Shown here in pieces: positions 34,469-43,821 of a stretch of 47,637 nt of DNA (position 1 is its first letter; every line of letters begins with the position of its first letter). The notes below the pieces were generated by a model. That model was given only the letters and a program-made list of their open reading frames with translations, was not told where the DNA came from and did no database searches. The stretch is taken from NCBI GenBank assembly GCA_016841005.1, contig JAEORG010000231.1:1-47637 (forward strand). Reading direction: 5' to 3'. Source of the DNA: Candidatus Thorarchaeota archaeon. GTDB taxonomy: Archaea; Asgardarchaeota; Thorarchaeia; Thorarchaeales; Thorarchaeaceae. The position numbers were made by a program, and so were the translations under genes.

Positions 34469-35866
34469 TTATTCTTTCTCATCAATCTCAGTTATTATTT
34501 CATCATGTTCAGCTATAATCTTGGTATAAAACCCAAATGGATCTGTTACTTTTAACAATGAATTTTCATTATAGACACAAAGAGCAGTCATATGTACGTC
34601 CAAGAATTTGTTGAGTGCCTTCTCAAATTCTAGAATATGTTCATCCATATCACTGTCGAAGAAGAATTGCATATCAAATATTGCCATAATACCCACAAGT
34701 CCCATATCATTTGCTTGGAAATAGAAATCATCCCAAACATCAATGGCCTTATCCATACTGAATTTCCCATCTGATATCACAAAATCGCTGAAATCTACCA
34801 TTTTAAAACTGCCAACCGTCGCAGGTTTAGAATCATCTATTCCATCCTTGGACAGAGCTATTCTTGCTGATTCGGACTGAGATTTTGAACAAATATAGAG
34901 AACAGAACGATTATTCTTCATATTGTCTTTGATTAACTTGGAGATTACAGTGTATTTTCGTTTCCCTGTGAGATGCACTAAAAGCATGTTTCGAGGGTGA
35001 CCATAATTGTAAATGGTATCATGTTGCAATTTCGTAATCACAATTCCTTCCAGTGTCTTCCAATTTGGTGAACTCCTCCAACTTCCATTAAAGACCTCCT
35101 GTATCAAAGATACAAGAGTAGAATTTGCAGTATAGAGATTATGGGCATTAGGTTGATGGGATGATGTCGTAACAATCATAGCCTCTCGTTCATCTACTAT
35201 CACAAAGTTAGCGAAAATCCCTGTCATATACTTCAATTCAACGTTCGGATTGCCAGAAAATCGTCTTTGAATAATCTTAGGAATCCGATCTTTCCCATTA
35301 GTTGGTGTAGATAGAAGCTTAATCTTTACTCCTTTGGAGGCAGCATCAATCAGGAGCTCACTCTGAGTAGACAGTAACCATACAAGATTGGGTCTAGAAT
35401 AATAGACGGCAATTCGGGTTTTTGCGCCTATTATCATTTCATGCAATTTTGTACGAATAGGGTCTTTTTCTACAAGTAGGACAAAGTTATCTTGAATGCT
35501 AGATTCTTTTTGTACGTTAGGGCCTGTTTTAGATAGATAGTCTTCAATCTGTGCAGTCTTATCGATCATTTCGGATATCCTTTCTCGCGCTCTGGCACGC
35601 TCATGACGAATTATAGTCGCCATAGCAGCATCAACATCAGGTGTTATGAGACGCATTGGTTTGCCCATGAGCCGTTCAACAAGACCAATCCTTTCCAAAT
35701 CAGGAAGAAGTCGGTAAATCTCCTCTCTACGGACGCCTGAATGTTCTGCGATCTCGGAAATAGTTGCAGGACCCTTCTTTGCTGTGGAGAGATAGACCTT
35801 GGCTTGATTCGGCGATAATCCTAAATCAACTAACAAATCAACCGTTATATCATACCTCTCAGGCAT
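34469..35866 (-). CDS. TrmB-family transcriptional regulator with C-terminal MEDS-like domain
   Basis: The 465 residues have three parts. The first 110 are the TrmB winged helix (LVDLGLSPNQAKVYLSTAKKG, SGVRREEIYRLLPDLERIGL) plus a helical linker. About 125-265 is the phospholipase-D-like effector-binding domain usual in TrmB proteins. The last 190 residues resemble a MEDS sensory domain: a KaiC-like start NMLLVHLTGKRKYTVISKLI, SVLYICSKS, and GIMAIFDMQFFFDSDMDEHI with LEFEKALNKF and TALCVYNENSLL. GGGTG precedes the ATG. It is divergent from a P-type proton ATPase with an inverted repeat between them, so it probably controls itself and the pump. The third domain is from pattern memory. Confidence 0.8.
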   Translation of the reverse strand: MPERYDITVDLLVDLGLSPNQAKVYLSTAKKGPATISEIAEHSGVRREEIYRLLPDLERIGLVERLMGKPMRLITPDVDAAMATIIRHERARARERISEMIDKTAQIEDYLSKTGPNVQKESSIQDNFVLLVEKDPIRTKLHEMIIGAKTRIAVYYSRPNLVWLLSTQSELLIDAASKGVKIKLLSTPTNGKDRIPKIIQRRFSGNPNVELKYMTGIFANFVIVDEREAMIVTTSSHQPNAHNLYTANSTLVSLIQEVFNGSWRSSPNWKTLEGIVITKLQHDTIYNYGHPRNMLLVHLTGKRKYTVISKLIKDNMKNNRSVLYICSKSQSESARIALSKDGIDDSKPATVGSFKMVDFSDFVISDGKFSMDKAIDVWDDFYFQANDMGLVGIMAIFDMQFFFDSDMDEHILEFEKALNKFLDVHMTALCVYNENSLLKVTDPFGFYTKIIAEHDEIITEIDEKE

Positions 35867-35892
35867 TTGACACCCTCAATGAGTTTCTTTAT

Positions 35893-35910
35893 TGTAGCTG
35901 GAGAGCTACA
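35893..35910. promoter_or_regulatory. Perfect inverted repeat between the TrmB-like gene and the P-type ATPase
   Basis: TGTAGCT-GGAG-AGCTACA, seven bases each side, lies between the divergent genes and overlaps an AT-rich AATAAAG that could be the regulator's own TATA box. It is a strong operator candidate. Confidence 0.5.
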
Positions 35911-35976
35911 GTTACTTCCGCTTAATAAAACTCTCTTACAGTAATTAGTAGAAATAAAAGAGAAGAATGATACACA

Positions 35977-38439
35977 TTGTCCACAATAAAATCAGAATCA
36001 ATATCAACCCAGAATTCCGATAATATTCCCATTGAAGAACTATACAATCGATTGGGAACAGATGACAACGGACTTACTGAAACTGAGGTTGAGAAACGAC
36101 GAGAAGAGTACGGACTGAATCAAATCGTAGAAAAGAAAGTCAATCCGTTAATCAAATTTTTGCGCTATTTTTGGGGACCTATCCCCTTCATGATTGAATT
36201 TGCAATTATATTATCAATTATTGTATCGCATTGGGAAGACGTTGCAATAATTGGTTTCATGTTGGGAATGAACGCAATTGTTGGTTATTGGCAGGAGAAT
36301 AAAGCGGATGATGCGATTGAGAAATTAAAGAATAGACTCTCTCCAGATGCAAGAGTATTTCGTGATAATGAGTGGAAGAAAATTGATGCAAAATTGCTTG
36401 TTCCAGGTGATATTGTTAAGGTTCGACCTGGAGATACAGTACCAGCAGATTTGAAGTTAGTGGATGGAGAGTATCTTAGTGTAGATCAATCAGCACTGAC
36501 AGGAGAATCCTTGCCAGTTGATAAAAAGAAAGGCGATATCGCGTATCAAGGCTCAGGCGTGAAAATGGGAGAGATGAAAGCTGTTGTTCTGAATACAGGC
36601 ATGAACACGTATTTTGGTAATACAGCAAGGTTGGTTCTTGAAACTAAGAACCAGAGCCATTTTGAAAAGATAATCATAAAAATCGGAAATTATCTGATTG
36701 TTCTTGCTGCAATTCTTGCTGTAATGATTATGATTAATGGCTTTCTCAGAGGGGATAGCATAATCGAAACAACAACCTTTGTCTTGGTCCTTGTTGTTGC
36801 TGCTATTCCAGTCGCTTTGCCAGCGGTACTATCTGTGACCATGGCAATCGGTGCGTTGGCACTAGCAAAGAAAGAAGCAATTGTCAGTAAACTATCATCT
36901 ATTGAAGAGATGGCAGGAGTAGACATCCTGTGCTCAGATAAAACAGGTACGATAACAGAGAACAAACTGTCTGTCGGTGATGTCATCACCTATAATTCAA
37001 ACAGTGAAAAAGACGTAATGCTCTATGGGCTCCTTGCCTCACTCGAAGAGAATAATGATCCGATTGATAATGCGATTATTCAAAAAGCAAGACAGATTGT
37101 TGCGGCAGATGTAATTAAAGAGTGGAAGGTTAAAGACTTCAAACCCTTTGATCCAGTTTCAAAAAGAACTGAATCTACTGTGACCTCAAAGTCTGGAAAC
37201 ACAATCAAGGTTTCAAAGGGAGCGCCTCAGGTAATTGCAGCGCTAGTTGATAGTGCTGAAGAATGCCTCGAGTGTATTGATGAGGATGTGGACAAGTTTG
37301 CAGCAAGAGGGTTCCGTGCTCTTGGCGTAGCAAGGACCGACCATGATGATCATTGGACATATGTTGGACTATTATCACTCTATGACCCCCCAAGGGATGA
37401 TTCAGCGACTACCATTAAAACTGCGGAAAAAATGGGTATTGACGTCAAGATGGTCACAGGAGATCATATTGCGATTGGCGAGGAAACCGCACAAAATGTG
37501 GGACTCGGTTGCAACCTTGTAGTACCATCTTCATTTGAGGAATTGAGTGATGATGACGTCGCAAAGATTGCAGAAAAAGCAGATGGGTTTGCCGAGGTGT
37601 TTCCAGAACACAAGTACCGTATCGTGTGCACGCTCCAAGAGAAAGGACACATTGTTGGAATGACTGGAGACGGCGTTAATGATGCTCCAGCTTTGAAAAA
37701 GGCGGATGTAGGAATTGCAGTTGCAGGAGCGACTGATGTTGCAAAGTCAGCAGCTGATATTGTGCTAACGAAACCAGGTTTGTCTGTAATAATAGATGCA
37801 ATTCGACAAAGCAGAATGATATTTCAAAGAATGAGTAATTATGCAATCTATAGGATAGCAGAAACTATCCGAGTTTTGCTCTTTATCACACTGTCTATCA
37901 TGATTTTCCAATTCTATCCAGTGACAGCAGTCATGATAGTATTACTTGCCTTACTTAATGACCTACCTATAATGACCATTGCATATGATAAAGCCCGTCA
38001 CTCTGCCAAGCCAGAAAGATGGAATGCAAATATGCTGCTTGGAGTGGCTTCATTCTTAGGGATCATTGGTGTAGTATCATCATTTGGAATATTCTGGATT
38101 GGAACGCAGGTGTTCCATCTGAGTAGGCTGATACTCCAGTCATTCATTTACCTTAAATTATCAGTTGCAGGTCATCTTACACTATTGGCTGCAAGAACTC
38201 GTGGGCCATTTTGGTCTGTTAGACCTGCTATGCCACTGATTGTTGCAATCCTTGGAACTCAGCTTGTTGCGACACTCATTACCGTCTATGGATTCTTGCT
38301 CCCTGCAATGGGATGGAGTCTTGCACTATTCGTATGGGGATACGCAATAGTACTATTCTTAGTAACAGACGCGTTGAAGACTCTCTTTTACAAAAAAGGA
38401 GGGCTTCAACTTTTTGAAGAACAAGAAGAGGAGGTGTAA
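35977..38439 (+). CDS. Plasma-membrane type (P3A) proton-translocating P-type ATPase
   Basis: P3A pumps export protons at the expense of ATP. The 820 residues show TGES (175-178), the phosphorylation loop SDKTGTITENK (D321), TGDGVNDAPALKKADVGIAV (hinge) and about ten membrane spans. The M6 motif LLNDLPIMTIAYDKA keeps the aspartate used for proton transport in plant and fungal pumps (ILNDGTIMTI). The C-terminal autoinhibitory extension of plant and fungal pumps is absent. The start appears to be TTG (35977); no in-frame ATG gives a complete N-terminus. It is divergent from the TrmB-MEDS regulator and followed three bases later by a small gene. Confidence 0.92.
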   Translation: MSTIKSESISTQNSDNIPIEELYNRLGTDDNGLTETEVEKRREEYGLNQIVEKKVNPLIKFLRYFWGPIPFMIEFAIILSIIVSHWEDVAIIGFMLGMNAIVGYWQENKADDAIEKLKNRLSPDARVFRDNEWKKIDAKLLVPGDIVKVRPGDTVPADLKLVDGEYLSVDQSALTGESLPVDKKKGDIAYQGSGVKMGEMKAVVLNTGMNTYFGNTARLVLETKNQSHFEKIIIKIGNYLIVLAAILAVMIMINGFLRGDSIIETTTFVLVLVVAAIPVALPAVLSVTMAIGALALAKKEAIVSKLSSIEEMAGVDILCSDKTGTITENKLSVGDVITYNSNSEKDVMLYGLLASLEENNDPIDNAIIQKARQIVAADVIKEWKVKDFKPFDPVSKRTESTVTSKSGNTIKVSKGAPQVIAALVDSAEECLECIDEDVDKFAARGFRALGVARTDHDDHWTYVGLLSLYDPPRDDSATTIKTAEKMGIDVKMVTGDHIAIGEETAQNVGLGCNLVVPSSFEELSDDDVAKIAEKADGFAEVFPEHKYRIVCTLQEKGHIVGMTGDGVNDAPALKKADVGIAVAGATDVAKSAADIVLTKPGLSVIIDAIRQSRMIFQRMSNYAIYRIAETIRVLLFITLSIMIFQFYPVTAVMIVLLALLNDLPIMTIAYDKARHSAKPERWNANMLLGVASFLGIIGVVSSFGIFWIGTQVFHLSRLILQSFIYLKLSVAGHLTLLAARTRGPFWSVRPAMPLIVAILGTQLVATLITVYGFLLPAMGWSLALFVWGYAIVLFLVTDALKTLFYKKGGLQLFEEQEEEV

Positions 38440-38442
38440 ATA

Positions 38443-38811
38443 TTGTCACATTTGAAATATCTAGTAGAACAATTCGACGAAGCAGATGAGAGTGAATTAG
38501 GCACTAGAGTTGCACTTGCCCTTGATATGATAGAATTCGTAGTTTCATATCCACAATCAGAAATCTGTGACGACGAGGAGATATCTTCTGTGACTAAACG
38601 TGTTCATTTAGTCACTACTGCTCTCGAAGCAAAGGGACAACACTTGTTTGCAGATAGAATTTGTAAGATTTGGAGGAAAAGAAACCATCTTCTAATGATT
38701 GCAGAGAATGCATATCACTTGAGAGGTGACTACATGGATGATCTTGAATATCACGAGGAAATAAAGTGGATTCGAGACCAGAAATGTACAGCATCTCAAG
38801 TTTTGTGTTGA
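38443..38811 (+). CDS. Small hypothetical protein downstream of the proton pump
   Basis: I do not recognise this 122-residue soluble, helical, acidic protein (VEQFDEADESELGTRVALAL, then a basic middle KIWRKRNHLLMIAENAYHL and a cysteine-containing end ASQVLC). The start is TTG at 38443 with the strong ribosome site GAGGAGGTG about six bases before it, three bases after the P-type ATPase stop. It is therefore co-transcribed with the pump and could be a pump-associated factor; nothing in the sequence confirms that. Confidence 0.7.
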   Translation: MSHLKYLVEQFDEADESELGTRVALALDMIEFVVSYPQSEICDDEEISSVTKRVHLVTTALEAKGQHLFADRICKIWRKRNHLLMIAENAYHLRGDYMDDLEYHEEIKWIRDQKCTASQVLC

Positions 38812-38902
38812 ATAAGCACAGATAATGATTGATGGCTCGAAAATGAACGAAGGATTTGGTGAACGAACATTCTTATAACTCCAAATCCTCATTCTTGAGT
38901 GG

Positions 38903-39499
38903 TTGGGAAAATTGTCTGATAGCGAACGTAACGATGACATGTTAGACAACCTATTTGATATTGGAAGTCTGTTTAGAAGCTCAGCAACTATTACTTTCAT
39001 CATTCAGATTCTTTCAATAATCATCATGGTTGGTGCTATTGCTGGATTCTACATCGGAGATATTCTTCCGGGTCTAAACGATGATCTGAAAATCTTGTTG
39101 TTCCTGCTTGGAAGTGTTATCACTCTCATTGTCTTTCTCATGGCATTTAGTGTGTTCACAAGATTCTCTCGAAAGATTAGTAATCTAGTGATTGGACCAG
39201 GTATAGAGAAAGTAAGATTAGACAGACCGAGGGTGAAGGGAGTAGTTTACATCTACGGAATTCTCGTATCGCTGATGGGAGTTTTAGGGGTCTATATTTG
39301 GTATCTTATTCATAAATACGTATTAGGTCCTTGGATTGTCGAAAATCAAGGGTCGATACTACTCACAATCTTCTCCTATGCGCTTGGTGCATTCTTTATT
39401 GCTCTATTGATTCAGTTGATAGTGGCAGGTGTTGGAAGAAGCGCCACAAAGGTCATCATTGAAGTATTAGATACAGATGACTCTGAGTTTCTAGATTAG
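38903..39499 (+). CDS. Four-span membrane protein
   Basis: I do not recognise the family. The 198 residues hold four hydrophobic helices: ATITFIIQILSIIIMVGAIA, LKILLFLLGSVITLIVFLMA, VVYIYGILVSLMGVLGVYIW and LLTIFSYALGAFFIALLIQL, with short charged ends and an acidic C-terminus. The start is uncertain: TTG at 38903 or TTG at 38912 with a nearby GGGA. It ends one base before the convergent AtpZ-like gene. A role in membrane or ion physiology is a guess from the neighbours. Confidence 0.7.
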   Translation: MGKLSDSERNDDMLDNLFDIGSLFRSSATITFIIQILSIIIMVGAIAGFYIGDILPGLNDDLKILLFLLGSVITLIVFLMAFSVFTRFSRKISNLVIGPGIEKVRLDRPRVKGVVYIYGILVSLMGVLGVYIWYLIHKYVLGPWIVENQGSILLTIFSYALGAFFIALLIQLIVAGVGRSATKVIIEVLDTDDSEFLD

Positions 39500-39814
39500 T
39501 CATTCCTCATCGGGGATGTCAAATTTGACATCCTCGTGTATTTCTTCTTCTGGAGGCATGTACGACCTCTTGGTTTCCACAACTTGTTCCAGATGATCGT
39601 AGTATTGGACTGTTACATAGACACCATATACTCCAAGGAAAAAGCCAAAGACAGCTCCAAGAAGCGCCCCCCATGTAGCACCAGTAGTCCCCCATATCGT
39701 TTGCCCAATAATCTGTCCAACTAAAAGCATTGCAATGACAGAACAGGGTAGTTCACTGCCCACAGCTAACCATCTTCCCATGCCTGACAGACCTGTATCT
39801 TGTGAGGTACTCAT
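39500..39814 (-). CDS. AtpZ/AtpI-like small membrane protein
   Basis: The 104 residues have two membrane helices (LPCSVIAMLLVGQIIGQTIWG and TWGALLGAVFGFFLGVYGVYV) and an acidic tail (MPPEEEIHEDVKFDIPDEE). The spacing GRWLAVGSELP, GTTGATWG, LGAVFGFFLG matches the AtpZ/AtpI family that accompanies F-type ATPases and may carry magnesium or help assemble the ring. The archaeal context (A-type subunits 5 kb away) makes the parallel interesting, but similarity is short. The ATG at 39814 has no strong ribosome site. Family call is moderate. Confidence 0.62.
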   Translation of the reverse strand: MSTSQDTGLSGMGRWLAVGSELPCSVIAMLLVGQIIGQTIWGTTGATWGALLGAVFGFFLGVYGVYVTVQYYDHLEQVVETKRSYMPPEEEIHEDVKFDIPDEE

Positions 39815-39915
39815 ACCTAATAGAAGACGAAACAGGGTTATCAGTGTTATCGAATAATATGCACCTTAGTCAACCCTTTTCTGATGGAAGATATACAATA
39901 TTTTGAGGCTAAGAG

Positions 39916-41202
39916 ATGCTTGTGGAAATCACCTATGGCAATGATAAGATAAAGATAGAAGTCCCTAAAGAAAACCTGGCGGCTCACATTGTACCTAAAC
40001 TACTCAAAACCATTGCAGATACACAAGCGGAATTAAACAGAGTGTTAGACAATCCACATGGATCAACTCTAGAGGAACTATCAAGAAGCAAGAGTGTCTG
40101 TGTTCTGGTTGAGGATCATACACGAGATGAACCTCATTGGGAATTACTTACTGCAGTAATTCCAAGATTAAAAAATGCGAATAAAACCAGTTTCATAATC
40201 ACTACTGGGTCACATGAGGTCAATCATCCTGGAAACCTAGAGATAGTAGATATGATTGAAAGAATTGCAAGAGAATCCAAACTTGAAGATTTCACAATTA
40301 CCATCAACGATTGCTATGATTCGAACATGGTAGATTTAGGAAAGACAAGCCGAGGGACTCCAGTTATCGTAAACTCAGCAGGATTTGGACATGACCTTTA
40401 CGTAAGTCTTACAGATATGAAAGCACATTATTTCGCTGGATATTCCAATGTATTGAAGAATTTCCTTCCAGGCATGTGTGCATTTCCTTCAATTGAGGCA
40501 AATCACTCAATGGCACTTGATAGCAATTCCACATTTGGAATTCATCCATATCATCCAGATGAAAGCAGACGTAACAATCCTCTCGCTGATGATATGAGAG
40601 AAGCGATGGAGATTATTACAAAGGATGCAAAGGTCTTCTCGCTATCTATTATCTCAAACAATCAGCAACTTGTCTGGGCGGATGCAGGAGAACCACTTCC
40701 AGTTACTCAAGGAGGAATTGATATTCTGGATGAAACATCAAGCTTCACACTGAAACCTACAGATAAAATCATAGTTTCTCCGGGAGGCTACCCACAAGAC
40801 AAGAGTCTCTATCACGCACAAAGAGCCATAGAACTTACCAAAAATGCTGTGAAAGATGGAGGGGAAATTTTATTCATTGCTGAATGTAGAGATGGTGTAG
40901 CTCCTGAATCAGCGATAGAGAACTTTTACGAAAAATTGACTGCACCATTAGAAGATGTGACGAGTTCAATCTCAGAAAAATATCATTTGTATGAACACAA
41001 GGCATACAAATTTGCTGAATTGATGAAACGAGTTTCCAGAATTCGGATGTACACGGAACTTGACAATGGAACAATAGAGTCTGTCCATATGGAAAAGGTT
41101 GATGATATACAAGGAGTAATTGATGAGTGGATTCAAGAGAATCCTAAGGTGAAGATTACAGTTCTGGATAAGGGAAATAAAATCTCAGTATACGCTATTT
41201 AG
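39916..41202 (+). CDS. LarA-family (nickel-pincer) racemase/epimerase
   Basis: LarA-family enzymes use a nickel-pincer nucleotide cofactor to racemise or epimerise 2-hydroxy acids. Key LarA residues are kept with the right spacing: the VEDHTR loop (residues 66-70), H100 in TTGSH, H161 and K171 in HYFAGYSNVLKNFLPG (H174 and K184 of L. plantarum LarA, the lysine that holds the cofactor), and H187 (H200). VSPGGYPQDKSLYHAQRAIE is also diagnostic. 428 residues is the normal size. GAGG lies eight bases before the ATG. Substrate is unknown; lactate, malate, gluconate-type acids are known in the family. No larBCE maturation genes are in the window. It overlaps the convergent FGGY kinase by eight bases. 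Confidence 0.87.
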   Translation: MLVEITYGNDKIKIEVPKENLAAHIVPKLLKTIADTQAELNRVLDNPHGSTLEELSRSKSVCVLVEDHTRDEPHWELLTAVIPRLKNANKTSFIITTGSHEVNHPGNLEIVDMIERIARESKLEDFTITINDCYDSNMVDLGKTSRGTPVIVNSAGFGHDLYVSLTDMKAHYFAGYSNVLKNFLPGMCAFPSIEANHSMALDSNSTFGIHPYHPDESRRNNPLADDMREAMEIITKDAKVFSLSIISNNQQLVWADAGEPLPVTQGGIDILDETSSFTLKPTDKIIVSPGGYPQDKSLYHAQRAIELTKNAVKDGGEILFIAECRDGVAPESAIENFYEKLTAPLEDVTSSISEKYHLYEHKAYKFAELMKRVSRIRMYTELDNGTIESVHMEKVDDIQGVIDEWIQENPKVKITVLDKGNKISVYAI

Positions 41203-42715
41203 AATCCCACTTTATTCCTGAGATTGCACGATAGACCTCCTTATATTTCTCATAACCACGGTCATAGATTTCTCGATTCCCAGGATCAGGATGAAGTACA
41301 TCTTTTTGTTTGACCATTTCTTCAGCTGCAGTGGACATGGACTGGAAGATTCCAACACCTTTGCACGCCAGTATCGCTGCACCAAGGGCAGTCGCTTCTT
41401 CTAATTGAGTTCTGATAACAGGGATTCCCAATACATCCGCTTGAATCTGCATCCAAACATCACTCCGTGCAGCTCCACCGGTGACTCTGACCTCATTAGT
41501 AGGCAACCCCAATTCCTTCATGACATCTAAGTTTGATCGAATATCATAGGACACACCCTCTAACACAGAACGCATTAAGTGACGACGAGTATGACCTAAA
41601 GAGAGCCCTCCAAATACTCCACGAGCATAGGGATTCCAATGAGGGGCTCCAGCACCAACAAAATGAGGAAGATGAATAACTCCTTCAGATCCTGCAGGAA
41701 TGGATTCAGCCGCTTCAGTAATCACTTCATAAGGATCAATACCACGATCTCCAGCAACATGCCGTTCTTCAGTAGCGATGTGGTCTCTAAACCACCTTAA
41801 TGCAGACCCAGTAGTGAACATACTTGCCTCGATCACGAAAGCATCTGGAACTACATGTCTACTACAGAGCAATCTTGCATTCGGTTCTAGCTTCCGTTGG
41901 TTTGCATATGCGAGTATGAAAGTCCCTGTACCCGTAGTTGCCTTGATTGCACCTTCTTTTACTACTCCTACACCGAGTGCTGCACATTGTTGATCACCCC
42001 CACCTGACACAACAGGGGTTCCAGATTTCAGACCTGTTGCCTTAGCAGCTTTCTCAGAAACCTCACCGATAACTTTCCCAGATTGCACTGCAGTTGGGAG
42101 CTTTTCCTTTGGGATGTTCATCGCATTGAGCAGTTTGTCTGACCATTCTGCTTTAGCAATATCAAATAGCATAGTCCGACTTGCATTAGAATAGTCAGTA
42201 ACAAATGTATCAGTTAAACGATATTGAATGAAATCATGAACGAGAAGAAATTTGCTAGTCTTATCGAATATATCAGGTTCATTCTGTTGAATCCATAAGA
42301 TCTTTGGAGCAGTAAAGTACGGGTCAATAGTTAGACCGGTTGTCTGATAGATCTTCTTTAAAGAGATCTTCTTCCGAATCCATTCACATTGTTCTGTTGT
42401 TCTTCGATCTTGCCAGACTATCGCAGGTCTGATGGGAGTGCCTGCTTCATCAATAGGAACAACAGTTTCTCTCTGATTTGTTATACTGATGGCTGCTATG
42501 TCTTCTGTATTGATATTATCTGAAGAAATTGAGTTGTTTAGTGACATACATGCTGTCTTCCACCATAGGTCGGCCTCCTGTTCAACCCAAGAGGGATTTG
42601 GATAGGAACTGTTGAATTCCCGATATGTCATCGATAAGACATTTCCCATGGTGTCAAAGAATATCGATCTAACTCCACTGGTGCCTGCATCAATTGCTAC
42701 AACTATCTCGGTCAT
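41195..42715 (-). CDS. FGGY-family carbohydrate kinase (second copy; xylulokinase/glycerol kinase-like)
   Basis: The second FGGY kinase has VVAIDAGTSGVRSIFFD, PSWVEQEADLWWKTA, ITNQRETVVPID, VSGGGDQQCAALGVGVV, GTGTFILAYAN and VTGGAARSDVWMQIQADVLGIP. The longest frame starts at 42772; the ATG at 42715 places the conserved MTEIVVAIDAGTSG at the N-terminus, about 506 residues. Substrate is not clear; ITNQRET and WQDRR are shared with glycerol kinase, while the C-terminus is xylulokinase-like. It is convergent with the LarA-family gene, overlapping by eight bases, so both may act on a hydroxy acid or polyol, though they are not co-transcribed. It is a distant paralogue of the kinase at 6171. Confidence 0.86.
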   Translation of the reverse strand: MTEIVVAIDAGTSGVRSIFFDTMGNVLSMTYREFNSSYPNPSWVEQEADLWWKTACMSLNNSISSDNINTEDIAAISITNQRETVVPIDEAGTPIRPAIVWQDRRTTEQCEWIRKKISLKKIYQTTGLTIDPYFTAPKILWIQQNEPDIFDKTSKFLLVHDFIQYRLTDTFVTDYSNASRTMLFDIAKAEWSDKLLNAMNIPKEKLPTAVQSGKVIGEVSEKAAKATGLKSGTPVVSGGGDQQCAALGVGVVKEGAIKATTGTGTFILAYANQRKLEPNARLLCSRHVVPDAFVIEASMFTTGSALRWFRDHIATEERHVAGDRGIDPYEVITEAAESIPAGSEGVIHLPHFVGAGAPHWNPYARGVFGGLSLGHTRRHLMRSVLEGVSYDIRSNLDVMKELGLPTNEVRVTGGAARSDVWMQIQADVLGIPVIRTQLEEATALGAAILACKGVGIFQSMSTAAEEMVKQKDVLHPDPGNREIYDRGYEKYKEVYRAISGIKWDSK

Positions 42716-42822
42716 GATGACCACACGTGTGATGCAGCTTTTCCAAGATAAGAAGGCTTCGTGATGTGTCATTCATACATAAATGCCAAATACGTTCTAA
42801 GATAGCATTATTCGTGACTAAA

Positions 42823-43821
42823 ATGGAAGAGATGGTGAGTTTCAGAGGTAGCAGGTTTATTCTTATTCTGTTGTTCGGCATACTCTCCGTCATATGTGCA
42901 GAGGTATTCTCTGGATCATCTCCTTTGTGGATGTATTCCGTTTGGGGACTCTTTATAGTACTCCCACTTTATTGGGGGCATGGTCTGATTCTCTGGAATA
43001 TTGCACTAAGATATCGTAAGACATCTTTAACGCATCTTTACCTTCTCGGGATTATTTATGGGCTCTATGAATCATGGATGACTAAGGTCATCTGGGCAGG
43101 ATATATGCAGGAGTCTGGACCTCAGTTTGGGCAGTTCCTAGGATTCGCAATTGGCGAGTTTCTTGTTATCGCCTTATTCTGGCATGCAGTCTTTTCTTTC
43201 ATAATACCTGTCATGGCGTTTGAAATACTTGGTAATAGAACTCCCACCTTCAAAAAATCTCGAGTTCGAACAACCGCTTTTGGAACTGTCATTATTATTG
43301 CATCAATATTCATCCCATCAGGTTTAGGCTATGACCCAATCGCGACCATATTAGCAGTTGTCACTAATTTTGCTCTTCTTTTGAGTGTCATCTTTATTGC
43401 TAAGAAACTAAATCCAAATGGATTTTCACTCGAATCGCTTAGGCTTAGTAAAATGGGACTGGGAATAACTATTGGATATACTGGGTTTCTCTATATCTTT
43501 CTCTTCTTCTTCATCTTCCCTGAGCGAATTGCACCACCTTTGACAATCATTTTTACAATTCTCTTCTACGCTCTCATCATTGCATTATTCAAATTCAGTG
43601 AAGAACAAACTTTCAATGAGGAGGATTTGATAGAGGGGTTCAATTCATCTCATGTGTTCGTAGGACTTTGTGTAATTGTAGTCTTGATTTTTCTATGGTT
43701 CTTGATTCTTGAATCCACAATACCAATGCTGCTTGGTGTATTGATATATCTCGGGATGGTTTTTACAGGACCAATTATGTTCTTCTTAGCAGTATTCAAA
43801 GTGATGACAAAACGGCTTTAG
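42823..43821 (+). CDS. Multi-pass membrane protein of unknown function
   Basis: I do not recognise this family. The roughly 332 residues are about ten membrane spans from FILILLFGILSVICAEVF to LLGVLIYLGMVFTGPIMFFLAVFKV, with short loops and a conserved-looking LYGLYESWMTKVIWAGYM stretch in which the polar residues might be functional. The longest frame starts at a GTG (42766), but its first residues are polar and overlap the kinase promoter region. The ATG at 42823 (MEEMVSFRGSRF) is more plausible. It is divergent from the FGGY kinase. Confidence 0.78.
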   Translation: MEEMVSFRGSRFILILLFGILSVICAEVFSGSSPLWMYSVWGLFIVLPLYWGHGLILWNIALRYRKTSLTHLYLLGIIYGLYESWMTKVIWAGYMQESGPQFGQFLGFAIGEFLVIALFWHAVFSFIIPVMAFEILGNRTPTFKKSRVRTTAFGTVIIIASIFIPSGLGYDPIATILAVVTNFALLLSVIFIAKKLNPNGFSLESLRLSKMGLGITIGYTGFLYIFLFFFIFPERIAPPLTIIFTILFYALIIALFKFSEEQTFNEEDLIEGFNSSHVFVGLCVIVVLIFLWFLILESTIPMLLGVLIYLGMVFTGPIMFFLAVFKVMTKRL

